DNA of 64,000 nt from Myotis daubentonii (GCF_963259705.1 NC_081846.1:92144641-92208640), one strand, 5' to 3'. Numbered from the stretch's first letter, positions 45,370 through 57,480 are shown. Notes: generated from the letters alone by a model not told the origin. A program made the numbers and translations.

Positions 45370-46130
45370 CACCTAAGGCAAAAGAAAGAAATGGAAAAAT
45401 AAACAAATTAAACTATCCTATATAATGCAGAGCTAATATGCAAATGGTTGTCACACCCTCATGCCATCATGCAGTTAACGGCTCAGACACTCAACACTGG
45501 GAGAGAGGAATGGGGACTAGCCAGGCTGTGCCTTGGGAGAGGGACAAGCCACCTGCCCTGCGGTCCCAGACGCCAGTGGCTGTGGCCCAGGCAAAGCTGC
45601 CTGCCCATGGTCCCCTGCAGCTGTGACCGGCTCGGGCAAAGCTGGCCCAGTCCTGGGTGCCTGCATCTGGCCAGAGGAAGGGAACCCTGGGTCCTGGGTG
45701 CCTGTGACTGGCCTGAGGAGGAAATCCTGGGTTCTAGGTGTGGGGAAAGGCAGAGGCAGTTAGGGGTGATCAGGCCAGCAGAGGAACAGTTAGGGGCAAT
45801 CAGGAAGGTAGGCAGAGGTGGTTAGGGGCAATCAAGCAGGCAGGCAGGCAAGCAGTTAGGAGCCAGCAGTCCCTGATAGGGAGAGGCAGTCGGACATCCC
45901 CTGAGGGGTCCCGGATTGGAGAGGGTAAAGGCTGGGCTGAGGGACCCACCCCCCTGCCAAGTGCACAGATTTCATGCACTGGGCCTCTAGTATCAAAATA
46001 AAAATCTTCTGCACAGCAAAAGAAATCATCAAAAAATTGAAAAAGTAACCCACTGTATGGGGGAACATATTTGCCAATGATATATCTGATAAGGGTTTAA
46101 TTTCTAAAATATGTGGAAAGGGTCAAAAGG
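45370..46130 (+). mobile_element. L1 ORF2 fragment, sense, split by a Helitron
   Basis: Sense ORF2 text 'aaagaaatggaaaaataaacaaatt' stops at 45415. It resumes after the Helitron as 'aaaatcttctgcacagcaaaagaaatcatc' to 'ggtcaaaagg'. Confidence 0.8.
45416..45990 (+). mobile_element. Helitron
   Basis: It starts TCCTATATAATGCAGAGCTAATATGC and ends with a hairpin relic GTGCACAGATTTCATGCAC, GGGCCTCTAG (CTAG 45987-45990). It contains 'gcagttaggggtgatcagg'-like repeated units, the same family as the 25469 minisatellite (inverted). Confidence 0.93.
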
Positions 46131-46680
46131 GGACATTTTAAAAAATAATTCTTTATTTAAAAACATATGTATTGTTAAAAGTATTACATATGCCTCCGAT
46201 TGACCTTTTCTAGCGCACCCCAGCCTCCCACCCAGGCCTTCACCACCCTATTGCCTGTGCCCATGGGTTATGCATATATGCATATGAATTCTTTGGTTGA
46301 TCACTTCCCACCCACCCACTCACTCACCCCTGCCTTCCCTCTGAGATTCCACAGTCTGTTCTATGCTTCCATGTCTCTGGATCTATTTTGTTCATTAGTT
46401 TATTTTGTTCATTGGATTCCACATATGAGTAAGATCATGTGATACGTGTCTTTCTCTGACTGGCTTATTCTGCTTAGCATAATACTCTCCAGGTCCATCC
46501 ATGCTGTCTCAAAGAGTAAGAGATCTTTCTTTTTTACTGCTGCATAGTATTCCATGGTGTAAACGTTCCACAGAATTTTTATCCACTCATCTGCTGATGG
46601 GCAGTAGGGCTATTTCCTGATCTTAGCTATTGTTAATTGCACTGCTATTATACTTCGAACAATATAGATGATTTTAAAAA
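46131..46680 (-). mobile_element. L1 3' end, antisense
   Basis: 'attgttaaaagtattacatatgcctcc', C-rich DNA, 'ccatgggttatgcatatatgcatatg', then 'actctccaggtccatccatgctgtctcaaag' and 'gcatagtattccatggtg' follow the bat L1 3' order. Confidence 0.85.
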
Positions 46681-46832
46681 GAAATGCATAAATCAATAAA
46701 TAGCAATAAAAAAGGATTTTTTCCATTTCTTCTTTTGAAATTTACTTCTTACTATATAGTAAGGTAGTGAATTTTTGCACATTGACTTTGTATTCTGAAA
46801 CTTTACTATATTTGTTTATTGTTTCTAATAGT

Positions 46833-47043
46833 TTTTAAAATATACTTATATTGCTTTCAGAGAAGAATGGAGAGGGAGAGAGGACAGAAACATCAATGAT
46901 GAGAGAGAATCATTGATCTACTGCCTCCTGTATGCTCCCTACTGGGGATCGAGCCCACAATGGGGCATGTGTCCTGAAGGGAAATAAACTGTAAGCTCCT
47001 GGTTCATAGATCAATGCTCAACCACTGAGCCACACCTGCTGGG
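46833..47043 (-). mobile_element. Ves SINE, antisense, older
   Basis: The body 'gagagaggacagaaacatcaatgatgagag' and inverse head ending 'ccactgagccacacctgctgggc'. It has an internal change around 46975-46990 relative to consensus. Confidence 0.88.
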
Positions 47044-47162
47044 CACCAACAGTTTTTTTATGGATTGTTTAGGGTTTTCTCTATACAGAATCATGTCATC
47101 TGCAAAACGTGACACTTTTACTTATTTCTCCACAGTTTGGATGCCTTTTATTTATTTCTTTT

Positions 47163-47379
47163 TTTAAAAATATATTTTATTGATTTTTTACAGAGAGGAA
47201 GGGAGAGAGATAGAGAGTTAGAAACATCGATGAGAGAGAAACATCGATCAGCTGCCTCCTGCACACTCCCCACTGGGGATGTGCCCGCAACCCAGGTACA
47301 TGCCCTTGACCGGAATCGAACCTGGGACCTCTCAGTCCGCAGGCCGACGCTCTATCCACTGAGCCAAACCGGTTTCGGA
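47163..47379 (-). mobile_element. Ves SINE, antisense, with 20-bp target duplication
   Basis: A nearly consensus copy ending GAGCCAAACCGGTTTCGG. Perfect repeats GCCTTTTATTTATTTCTTTT lie at 47143-47162 and 47380-47399. The high identity and intact duplication point to a young insertion. Confidence 0.98.
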
Positions 47380-47972
47380 GCCTTTTATTTATTTCTTTTG
47401 CTGGATTGCTCTGAATAGGATTTCCAGAAGTAAGTTGCATCCGAATTGTCTTGCTCCTGATTTTTGAGGCAAAGCTTTCAGTTTTTCTCCATTGAGTATA
47501 TTACTTGAGAGGTTGATATATATGGCCTTTTTTTGTTGAGCTTTTTCCCATCTTTACCTGTTTTATTGAATGTTTTAATCATGAGTGGATGTTTTATCTT
47601 ATCAAATGCTTTTTCTGCATGTATTGATGAGATCATATGGTTTTTATCCTTTATTTAGTTAATGTGGTGTATTACATTGATCAATTTGTATATGTTGAAC
47701 CATCCTTTTGCCCCTGGAATGAACCCCCCTTAATCATTATGTATCATTATTTTTGAAATATTATTGTTTTTAATTTGCTAGTATTTTGTTTAGAATTTTT
47801 GTATCTATATTCATCAGAAATATTGGTCTGCAGTTCCATTATTTTGGGTTATCTTTGACAGGTTTTAGTATCAGATTATGTTGGCCTCATAAAATGTATT
47901 GGGAAGTGTAGTCATTTCTTCCATTTTATGGAAGAATTTGAGAAGGAAAGATTTCAAATCTTCTTTGAAAGT

Positions 47973-49110
47973 AGATTACAGTTTCCCCCATGTGGACAAA
48001 TTAATTCAAAATAGATGAAAGACCTAAATATAAGACCTGAAACAATAATTTGCATAGAAGAAAACATAGGTATTAAACTTATGAACCTTGAATGTAGAGG
48101 GCATTTTATAATTTTGACCCCAAAGGCATGGAAAGAAAAGGTAAAAATAAATTAACAGGACTATATCAAACTAAAAAGCTCTACACAGCAAAAGAAACCT
48201 ACAACAAAACAAAAAGGCAATTGACATTTTTGTACAAAGGGTTAATATCCAAAATAAAACAAAGAACTCATAAACTGAACACAAAACAAATTATCCAATT
48301 TAAAAAAATATGGGCAGAAGACCTGAAAGTCACCTCTCTGAGGAACACATACAAATGGCAAACAGATACAAGAAAAGATGTTCCAGTTCGCTAGCTATTA
48401 GAGAAATACAAACCAAAACTACAATGAGATACCACCTCACAACTGAGAGTGGCCATTATCAACAAGACAAGCAATAACAAGTGTGGGAGAGGTTGTGGAG
48501 AAAAGGGGACCCTCATCCACTGCTGGCTGAGAATGTAGACTGGTACAGTCAGTCTGCAGTTCCTCAAAAAAATTAAGAATTGAGTTACCATCTGACTCAC
48601 CAATCCGTTTCCTGGTATATTCCCTCAAAACACAAAAACATGCATTCACAAAGATATATGCACTTCTGTGTTCATTGCAGCATTATTCACGGTAGAAAAG
48701 ACATGGAAACATCCAAAGTACCCTATGATATAGGACTGGATAAAGAAGATGTGGTACATATATACAACAGAATGCTCCTCAGCCGTAAGAAAGGATGAGA
48801 CAGTGTCATTTGGATAGATCTCTAGAATATTATGCTAAGTGACATAAGTCAGTCATGGAAAGCTAAGAAACATTTGATTTCACTCATATAACATTGTGGA
48901 CACAGATAGAAGTGTGGTGGTTGCCAGAAGGGAAGATATACGGGGAGGGGGAAGGTAGGAAGTGGAGGGTGCCTAATATATGGTGACAGAAGATGGTTTG
49001 AATTTGGGTTGGTGGGCATATAGTGCAACATACAGATCTTGTATCATAGGAATCTACACTTGAAGTCTATATGATCCTATTAACCAATGTCACCCTAATA
49101 TGTTTAAATA
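47973..49110 (+). mobile_element. Sense 3' part of a twin-primed L1
   Basis: Sense ORF2 3' end text: 'gacctaaatataagacctgaaac', 'caaactaaaaagctctacacagc', 'caatgagataccacctcac', then the 3' UTR with 'attgcagcattattcacg' and a stretch ending 'caccctaatatgtttaaataaag'. It joins directly to the inverted RT part. Confidence 0.88.
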
Positions 49111-49835
49111 AAGCAATGAATAGCCTTGTAGTCACTACCACTTTTTGCCACATGGAGGAATCACACCAGAGGCCATCCTCACATCCCTCCTTATTTGTAT
49201 CCTTCACTCTTCTTAGAAAGTTACTCTACTCTGACTCTTATGGAAAGATCCTCTTGTTTCTTCTCCGTAATTTTGCTAACTAAACATGCATCCATGTGCC
49301 TATGTTTTTGTTCTCTCTGTCATTGTCGTAATATTCATCATAGTGTAAAAGGAATGGCGCATTATATATTTATTTGTGTCTGCTCCCTTGATTCAGCATT
49401 ATGTTTCTGAGATCTATCTGGGTTACTATGCATACTATAATGGGTTTGAATTAATGTTTGTATATTATTTTTTTGGTATCATAATACCAAAAATTAACCA
49501 TTCTATTCTGGCCAGGCATTTGGATTGCTCTTTTATTGGGATATTGTTAAAATGCAACGATGTATGTATTAGTACAGGTATTTTGAGATGCATGTGCATG
49601 TATAATCCTCTAGGGTAACCTAGGAGTGAAATGGCTCTGACATAGAGCACATTTTCAATGTCAGTAGATAATATGGAAAATCTTCATTAATTAATTCTGC
49701 TTTACACTCCCACCTAGAAAAATGAACATTCTGAAATTTTCCAATCATTTGATATTATCAGTTTTTGTTGTTTTATTTATTTGATACTCTGGTGATTATA
49801 TGTTTGTAAATTATTGTGATTTTAAAATGTACTTT
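49111..49835 (-). mobile_element. Very old L1-like 3' UTR, antisense (tentative)
   Basis: From about 49340 scattered text ('attaaccattctattctggccaggcatttggattgc', 'ctagggtaacctaggagtgaaatggctctg') resembles an L1 3' UTR in inverse orientation. The first 230 bp are unassigned. Confidence 0.4.
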
Positions 49836-49995
49836 CAAGGCAAATACTATATGATTTCATTCATATGTGGCATCTAGCGAACAAAATAACCTAACAAAAT
49901 AGAAACAGACTCATCGATAGAGAACAGACTGAAACCTACATAATATTATTAACCAATGTCACCTCAATAAAGTCAATAAATAATTATTTTTAAAA
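49836..49995 (+). mobile_element. 5'-truncated L1 3' end, sense
   Basis: 'caaatactatatgatttcattcatatgtggcatctag' to 'accaatgtcacctcaataaagtcaataaata' is an L1 3' terminus with an A-rich end. Confidence 0.75.
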
Positions 49996-50029
49996 GTGAA
50001 TGAAATAGAATGCACTTTTCTGATTCCTA

Positions 50030-51714
50030 AGAAGCATTAACATTGCCCATACTGGAGTCACCCGTTTGGGTGCCTCATTTCTTCTGTTTTATTTTTATCC
50101 CTTTTATTTCAGTCAGCTCCGTAGTCATGCCTCCCCTTTCATTCCTGTAATTTGAATTCTTTTCCTTCTTAATGTAGATAACAGTTTGTCAAATTTATAG
50201 ATCTTTCCAAAGGACCAACTTTTGGCTTTATTGAATTTCTTTGTGTTTCTATTCTCTGTTTCATTATTTTTGCTGTAATTATTACTATTATTACCTTTCT
50301 TCTGCTAGCTTTGGGTTGAGTTTGCTATTCTTTTACTAGTTTCTTAAGGTAAATAGTTTGATTATTGCTTTTAGATTGCTCATCTACTTGACAATAGGAC
50401 TTTGTAGCTAGTACTTTCACTCCAAGCACTGCTTCTGCTCCACTCCATGTTTTAGTATTCTGTGTCTTCATTTTTATTCATCTTAAAGGATTTCTTCTTG
50501 TACACGTTGGTTACTTGAGAGTGTGTTATTTTATTTCAAATATCTGTGTGCATCTTTTGTTGTTGGTGTTATTGAGTTCTCATTTAATTTCACTGTGGGC
50601 AGAGAACATACTGTGTATTGTTTCTGTCCTTTTAAATGTATTGAGGTTTGTTTTATGGCCTAGCATTTGATCTATTCTGGAAAATGTTTCATGTATACTT
50701 GATAAGTGGCCTATAGGTGTCTATTTTGCATAATTAGTTTATAGCATTCTTCATTTCTTGTGTTCATGTTGAGCTCCTTCCTCATTTTTCTACCTATTAT
50801 CCAAAGTGTAATATGGAAGTCTCCAGCTGCTAGTGTTGAATTACCTGTTTTCCTTCATTTCTGTAAGTTTTTGCTTAATGCACGTTAATGCTCTGTTATT
50901 ACAAGCATATATAATATATAACATATCACATGCATGTGTAATTATTATATCTTCCTTGTGTATGGACACATGGATCTTGATAAAATGCCTCTGATTATCT
51001 CTAGTATGATTTTTGTTTTAAATTCTACTTTCCGTGATATATTGGAAACCTCCAGGTTTCTTGTGGTTGCTGTTTGTATAACTTTTCCCATCCTTTTTCT
51101 TTTAAACTATTTGAATCTAAAGTGCGTTCCACATGGACGTCACATGGTTGGGTCATGATACCTAATCTAGTCTGGCAATCTCTGCCCTTTTATTGGGTTC
51201 TTTAATCTCCTCACTGTTATCAGTGTTATTGACGCAGTTGAATTGATATTTGTCATTTTACTTTTTGTTTTCAATATGTATCATGTTATTATTATTATTA
51301 TCACTTCCTTACTGGTTGCTGTAGGGCTTAATATATATATTATCCAAACTTACCAGAATTAACATTATATTCATACTAATTTAATTATAGAGAGATATAG
51401 AAGTGTTGCTAAATAGCTGTATTTCCTTCTCAATCTCTTTGTGGTAATTATCATTTTATATACAGTTATATATTTTAGGAGAGCTGACATAAAAATGGAA
51501 GTAAGTATGCAATTATACTTTCCATAATATTAATCTTATTATTTATCATTTCTGATTCACTTAATTGGTTTTTTGTAGTTTGCATTACCATATAAAGTCA
51601 TTCTGTTAGCCCAATATAGTCTACTCCTATTCACCTCCTATATATTATTATTAGAAAGTTTGTACATCTATAAATTATATGCCCTATGATATATTACATA
51701 CATACTATTTTATA
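50030..51714 (-). mobile_element. L1 ORF2 fragment, antisense
   Basis: Inverse ORF2 text: 'agatctttccaaaggaccaacttttggctttattgaatttc', then 'cactgtgggcagagaacatac', then 'ggaagtctccagctgctag' (endonuclease region). It fades out near 51700. Confidence 0.8.
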
Positions 51715-51930
51715 CTACAGGCCCAGTGCATTAAATTCGTGCACTGGTAGGGTCCCTAGCTGCTGCTGGCTGCCAGGCAGGTACTCCATCCCTTTCCCAG
51801 CCACCTGCCACTGCTGCCTCTGGACAGGGCCTCTCTCCCTTCCCCTGGCTGACGCCTTCCCCCCTGGTTGAACTCCAGGAAGAACTCAGGTCGAGGGGAC
51901 AATTTGCATACTAACTTTTATTATATAGGA
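51715..51930 (-). mobile_element. Helitron, antisense, short
   Basis: The inverse 3' end is CTACAGGCCCAGTGCATTAA with TTCGTGCACTGG (CTAG decayed to CTAC). The inverse head TTATTATATAGGA ends at 51930. Confidence 0.9.
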
Positions 51931-52090
51931 TAATTTCTCTTTAAATCAGTTAAGAGAATAAAGGAGAACATATGTACTTATACTGTCATTTATAATTTCA
52001 TAATAATTGTAAGCAGTGCTCTCTCATTTTTGTGGGTTTGAATTACTCTCTTGGGTTACTTGCTATCAGTCTAAAGACCCTCCTTCAATA

Positions 52091-52187
52091 CTAGAGGCCC
52101 AGTGCAAGACATTCGTGCACTAGGGGGAGGGTCCCCTCAGCTTGATCTGCACCCTTTTTCAGTCCGGGAGCCCTCAGGGGATTTTCT
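52091..52187 (-). mobile_element. Helitron 3'-end fragment, antisense
   Basis: CTAGAGGCCCAGTGCAAGAC with TTCGTGCAC, then the 'cagtccgggagccctcagggga' block. The remainder and the 5' head are missing. Confidence 0.85.
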
Positions 52188-53837
52188 GATCACCCATGGC
52201 AACTTTTAATTCAAAGTATGTTCTATTAAATTTATTGATGAATCTAATCAAAATTACTAGCATTTAATATTTCTCAGACTTATTTAACTAAGAGATACAT
52301 TATTAATTTTAATCTTAATATTTACTTGATTGTCAAGGAGCATCTTATTTCCACTTACTTTTATTCTGAGGGGCTCAAAGTTAGTGGATTTTAAATGAGA
52401 GGTAATACTATTTAAAACTTTCAAACATTTTCAAGTATACTATCTAATCAGTTCAATCATGTAAATTGTGTATAATAAAAAGATTTACTTAACTCTCTTA
52501 GGGTACTAATTATAAACATGAAGGCTTAAAAAATTTCCCAACTGCTTGGAAGATATGAATAAATACTTCCCAGATAACTTGGAAAAATTACAAATTACAA
52601 TGAATATATTAGCTTAGAGAACATGATCATAGTCAAACTTATACTAAAAACAACTTCATTGCCTGGTACATCATTGGTCATGTGAAGCATCCTTAGCGTT
52701 TTTATGTCTGACATTAAATTATAACTTTTATATAAGGGTCACTGCTGAATTCTTATGTATTAAATAAACTAAACTTGACATAAAATCTAAATAAGATGCA
52801 GGGGATATAATGGGAAATTGCTACCATGATACACTTCCATATCAGTTTTAAGTTCTAATAGAATTATTGTTCATCCAAGCTACAGCTCTCTACACAGAAT
52901 AGTATCTTTCAATTTTACAGACATTTATCTTTAAAATTTCCATATTGCTTAAGATCCAAACTATGTTTCAATGTGGAGATGTACAGAATTTTCCCCAGAA
53001 TATACTGTTAATCAAATAAATTATAAAATTCATTTTGAAAGTGCAATGCAATTAAGCTTGTTGCAACACTACATAGATATTGTAGTCAAAAGCATATTAA
53101 TCAATTTTAAAGTACTTGACATCCCATTTGAAAGAGAATCCATTCCATGCAGTGTATAAGGCCCTTCATAATATGCCCCTCACCCCTCTCTAATGTTTTC
53201 TGCACATGCCTCTCACCTGTGGACTTTATGGAACTACTGTTGCTTAACCATTTTTATTATGCCTTTTTCAGCTTTCCCTCTTGCTATGAAATAACCTTTA
53301 GCTTAGACCATGCTTTTTTAGGATTCATTATTTCAATTTGATTCAACAGTCAGCTAATTTAATCAAAATGCCTGAAAACCAATTTCTGGCAACCATCCTG
53401 AGATTTGACTTCTTCAGTGGTCTCACTGCCCCCATACTCTGTGCAGAATTTTTCCTAGCGTGTACCACATTGCATTGTAACTTTTTGCATTTTTCCTCTT
53501 ATGAAACTGTAGTCTGAATTTAGATAATATGCTATCTCTGTATCTCAAGCACAATTAGTACAATGTCTACACTCAATAGAGTTGATTATATTTTAAAAAG
53601 GAAGGAGAAATATATAGATATCTATATATTTGATAAGAAGACAAAAGAGAGAAAGAAAGATGAAAGGAGTAGAGTGATGAGATTGAAACATCTAATCTCT
53701 ATCAAAACCCTCCAGGGGCCCCGCCCCCATCTCACTAAGAGTAATAATAATTGATTCCATTGGTTTGGAAGACCCATAACACAGCCGATTTAGTTTCTCT
53801 CACTTTACTTCTTAAGACTCCCTCTTCCTCTTGACAC
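52188..53837. other. AT-rich unique DNA, no gene recognised
   Basis: Frames are short and no domain was seen. A weak L2-like patch may occur at 53160-53260. A purine-rich stretch lies at 53600-53680. Confidence 0.35.
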
Positions 53838-54061
53838 AATTTCTGCCTCATTTGCTTGCAGATCATCAAACTCCATGCAGCTGCTGAGTGGTCTTGCACC
53901 TGCCTGCCTCACATGCTTTCCCCCCAGTTATTCACACGGTCTGCTAGCTCACGTCATTCAAGGTTCTGCTTAAATCTTATCTTTAAATCCCACACCCCAA
54001 CAGAGGCCATCTCCCTCATGTGCTCTGCTTTTATCACTATAAAATATACCATATTATTATT
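53838..54061 (+). mobile_element. L2 LINE 3' part, sense (first part)
   Basis: 'gctagctcacgtcattcaaggttctgcttaaatc' and 'cagaggccatctccctcatg' match the L2 3' region. It continues at 54374 after a Ves SINE. Confidence 0.6.
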
Positions 54062-54095
54062 TTATTTTTTTAAAGATATTTTATTGATTTTAGAA

Positions 54096-54105
54096 AGAGA
54101 GAGAC

Positions 54106-54166
<61 letters not shown>

Positions 54167-54183
54167 GAGACAGAGAGAGAGAG
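54096..54183. repeat. (GA)n microsatellite
   Basis: GAGAGA with occasional CAGA interruptions inside the SINE. Confidence 0.95.
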
Positions 54184-54185
54184 AA

Positions 54186-54188
54186 TGG

Positions 54189-54226
<38 letters not shown>
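54186..54226. repeat. (GAT)n microsatellite
   Basis: About 13 GAT units directly after the GA tract. Confidence 0.95.
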
Positions 54227-54228
<2 letters not shown>

Positions 54229-54373
54229 AGAGTAACTTCAATGATCAACTGCCTCCTGCATGCCCCACACTGGGGATGGAGCCTGCAACCGGACATGTGC
54301 CCTGACCAGGAATCAAACCATGACATCCTGGTTCATAGGTCAATGCTCAACTGCTGAGCCATGGTGGCTGGGT

Positions 54374-54495
54374 TATACTATATATTTTATGCATTCTACC
54401 ACTGGAGTGTAAACTCCATAGCGGTTGGGGTCTCTCTCTGACTTTTTCCCTACAGTGTTTCCCCAGTGCCCAGAATGATATAATTAGTAGCAAAA
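54374..54495 (+). mobile_element. L2 LINE 3' part, sense (second part)
   Basis: 'tgtaaactccatagcggttggggtctctctctgac' and 'cagtgtttccccagtgcccagaatgata' match the L2 3' UTR. Confidence 0.6.
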
Positions 54496-54567
54496 GGATT
54501 GTGCCAAGTGGCTCACGTGCAGCACTGGAAGAAATGTTAACTATTTCTAAGAGAGAAGTATGACTCA

Positions 54568-54990
54568 GGCTAGAGCTTGGCAACTACTGCCTGCCACCTG
54601 TTTTTGTAAATAATTGAAACAGAGCCACACCTTTTTAAAAAATATATATTTTATTGGTTTTTTTACAGAGAGGAAGGGAGAGGGACAGAGAGATAGAAAC
54701 ATTGATGAGAGAGAAACATCGATCAACTGCCTCCTGCACACTCCCCACTGGGGATGTGCCCGCAACTGAGGTACATGCCCTTGACCAGAATAGAACCTGG
54801 GAGGGACCCTTCAGTCTGCAGGCATCATCTCTATCTACTGAGCCAAACCGGTTAGGGCAGCCACACCCTTTTATTTCTGCATTACTTATGGATGTTTCTG
54901 TGCTAGAATGGAAGACTTGATTAGTTGGACAAGAAACTGTTTGACCTAGAAAACCTAAAATATTTGACCTTTTATAGAAAAGTTTTGTCA
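54568..54990 (-). mobile_element. hAT-like (MER-type) DNA transposon, split by a Ves SINE
   Basis: 'agcttggcaactactgcctgccacctgtttttgtaaataattgaaacagagccacac' resumes after the SINE as 'ttatttctgcattacttatggatg' to 'aaaacctaaaatatttgacc' and 'agaaaagttttgtc'. This is the well-known non-autonomous mammalian element whose opposite strand begins CAGGGGTCGGCAAACT. The exact family name is not claimed. Confidence 0.6.
54636..54858 (-). mobile_element. Ves SINE, antisense, with target duplication
   Basis: The tail 'tatattttattgg', body 'agagatagaaacattgatgagag' and inverse head ending GAGCCAAACCGGTTAGGG. Flanks AGCCACACCTTTT (54623-54635) and AGCCACACCCTTTT (54859-54872) are a target duplication within the hAT-like element. 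Confidence 0.95.
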
Positions 54991-55972
54991 ATGCCTGGTT
55001 TACGATGCCCATTAACTTTGCCTGATGTAAAAGACTTTTTTGGTTGCACCCCAATGGTGTGAAATGAGATCCCATTCCAATGGCAGCTGAATGCAACTTT
55101 TGACGCATATGGGGCCATCAACCTCTATTGGATTGATTTTTAAGTCTTATCACAGTTGGAATTCAGATATCGACTAATGTGTTTGATATATTTGGAGTTA
55201 CTCACTGAAACTGTGAATGTGGAAATGGTTATGGAAGTCACCAATAGGGAAGTCAAGGTCTAAATACTGGAAGAAAACAAGGTAAAGAAATATATACCCT
55301 GTGACCTACATTCTAAGGGAGAGTTTGTATCAAAACTGGATGGATAGATAGATTTACAATGTAAGGCAAAGTAGGTTTATAGTTGTGAGTATGCAAAACA
55401 GAGTTATTTTGTATTATTTATTATATTCTTTTCCATAAGGAAAATGATAGATATAAATGTGGATATAGATATTGATGATACAGGTATAAGTACAGGTAGG
55501 AATTCACAAGATCCTGCTATGACATTGTTAAAATATAGATAAGAAATGTGAAGATAAATCTATATTTCTGCCACCAAAAGAAAATTGTGATGCCAGGAGA
55601 CAAGGTTGGCAAATAACTCCTACAACTAGCAGGGAGAAGAGCTGTGCCACGGGTCTCAGGGCACAAGGACCAGAGAAGGACCCAGTGGCTCAGCAGCAAG
55701 TGGGCTCTGAACACCAGCTGGAGAGAGAGGGGCCTGGGCCAGGGGCACTAGAGGTCAGCAGCCTGAGGAGCAGGAGGGCAGTAACACCAGTGTTGGTGCA
55801 GGGATGTCGAGAAATGCTTCCCCTGGGAACCTCCCGAGAGACACTAGAAAGGGGAGGGCAGAGCTCTGCACTGCACAGGTGGAGCCTGTGCATGTAGGGA
55901 ATTGTTCTAGCTGACTTGGGGCCAAACTGGCACTCAACCTGCTTTATTTTTCTTCATATGTATACTGTGCTT
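54991..55972. other. Unique DNA, partly GC-rich
   Basis: A GC-rich patch at 55600-55900 carries short frames on both strands, but no domain or repeat family was recognised. Confidence 0.35.
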
Positions 55973-56177
55973 TTTAAAAAAATATCTTTTTATTGATTTT
56001 AGAATAAGAGGAAGAGGTGAGAGAAAGAGTGAGAAACATTGATAGGTTGTCTCCAGTATGTACCCCAGTCAGGGACTGAACCCACAACCTGGGCATGTGC
56101 CCTGACTGGGAATCCAACTAGAGACCTTTATGGTGCATATTATGATACTCAATTAACTCAGCCACACCATCCAGGAC
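55973..56177 (-). mobile_element. Ves SINE, antisense, old
   Basis: The tail 'atctttttattgattttag', the body 'gtgagaaacattgatag' and inverse head ending 'aactcagccacaccatccagg'. Well diverged. Confidence 0.85.
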
Positions 56178-57284
56178 TATACTTTTGTTTTAATAAATAA
56201 ATTTGTAGTTTTTCAAAAACAAACATAACCTTTAAAATACTTTAAATAGATAAGTTCCTAGTAAGCAAAACTCTCATTCAATATAGGCAGAATTCATAGA
56301 AGTTGTTAGAGTGAGATACAGTGATGAAAAAGAGACTGTCTGTCAACAAAGAAGGGATGGGAGGACCGAGATATTTATGAAGTAAACATCCATGGCCTAT
56401 AGCTATGTAAGATTCACTAAATATTAGGAATATACTCAATAAACATAGGTAATTAATTTTAATGAGGTTTGAATTCAGCCACACATCAGTGATACCCATT
56501 CCGGCCTCATATTTCCTCTGCTCAGAAAATACAAGTAAATTCCATGGTTATTCATAGAGCTAATTGTCAAGCTACCACTGTGCTGAGCTAATTGCCCTGT
56601 GTGTCTCCAGTGAAGCAGGTGTGTTATTGGCTCAGGGCACTTTCTATCTGCGGGTCCCATTGCTTGAACTTAAACTCCCCTTGTATCTACACCATCAGCA
56701 TGAAAGCCAGTGTGGCAGATAAATGTGAGAATATATGAACAGTGCATGCCCAGGACTCAGGTAGTAAGACCTCCCATTTCACTTGCACTCTATTTTAAGT
56801 TTCCTGACTTTTGCTATCTCTTTCTCCTTGCTTCTCATTCTGTGCTTTGAATTGATAAACAGTGATTTAAATGAGCTGTGTGATGTGAACATTTTATTTT
56901 GGTCTGGGAGACTTTCTGCATAGTGTTCACTGGGGTGGCTCACCTGGTACTGAGCTTGGAGGCCACCAGTGCATCTAAACAATGTCCCACACAGTTGTAT
57001 AACTAATCACCTTCCACGTTATATGTTTATTTGTTTAGGTCCAAGGTCTATGAAAGTTCATGGAGGGTATGCCATAAGTATTTGAAAATGAGGAATGAAA
57101 CTTTTCAAGTGCCCTAACCTAGGACCCACTCCTGCTGTGATGCTGGGACTGCTGGTGCAGTATGCAGTCAACCTTTAGCAGAAACTTCAGGCACCTAAAA
57201 GTGAGAGACTCTTGCATTCATCTCTGTATTCTAAGTCAAGGAATAATTTGCAGATCATGGAATTCAACTTAGTTTTGATAGTAA
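56178..57284. other. Unique DNA, no gene recognised
   Basis: Frames are short and no repeat family could be supported. Confidence 0.35.
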
Positions 57285-57480
57285 AAGAACAGGTTATATA
57301 GCACCAACTACAGAAGGTGGAGTTCTAAGTACTTTACATATAATGGGTTCTTTAACCAAGATAGCAGCCCTGTAACAGAGGTACCATAATTTTCTCCTTT
57401 TTATATGGAATAGGAAACTAGAGCCCAGATAGGTTATATAACTTTTCCAAGGTCCTGGGAGACAGAATTTAAATCTTAAA
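57285..57480 (-). mobile_element. MIR SINE, antisense
   Basis: Inverse MIR text: 'ctaagtactttacatataatgggttctttaacc', then 'ggaataggaaactagagcccagataggttatataac', then 'aggtcctgggagacagaatttaaatc'. Confidence 0.7.

Larger units (their letters stand above)
46700..47972 (-). mobile_element. Inverted 5' part of a twin-primed L1 (ORF2 RT)
   Basis: Antisense ORF2 text includes 'tttctctatacagaatcatgtcatctgc' (the region encoding the FADD motif) and 'ttggtctgcagttcc'. It stops near 47972, where sense L1 text begins. Two Ves SINEs are inserted in it. Confidence 0.8.
54062..54373 (-). mobile_element. Ves SINE, antisense, enlarged by microsatellites
   Basis: The tail 'aagatattttattgattttagaaag' and the inverse head ending 'gctgagccatggtggctggg'. 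Between them the GA-rich body has grown into a (GA)n tract and a (GAT)n tract, adding about 100 bp over a normal copy. Confidence 0.9.

Noticed and set aside
47137..47418. 93-residue frame with RGRERDRELETSMREKH text
   Set aside because: This peptide recurs wherever a Ves SINE is read antisense (also near 28127-28402 and 54654-54920); it is repeat sequence, not a gene.
53856..54191. 111-residue frame with an Arg/Glu repeat tail
   Set aside because: It is made of L2 text, the SINE tail and a (GA)n microsatellite read in frame.
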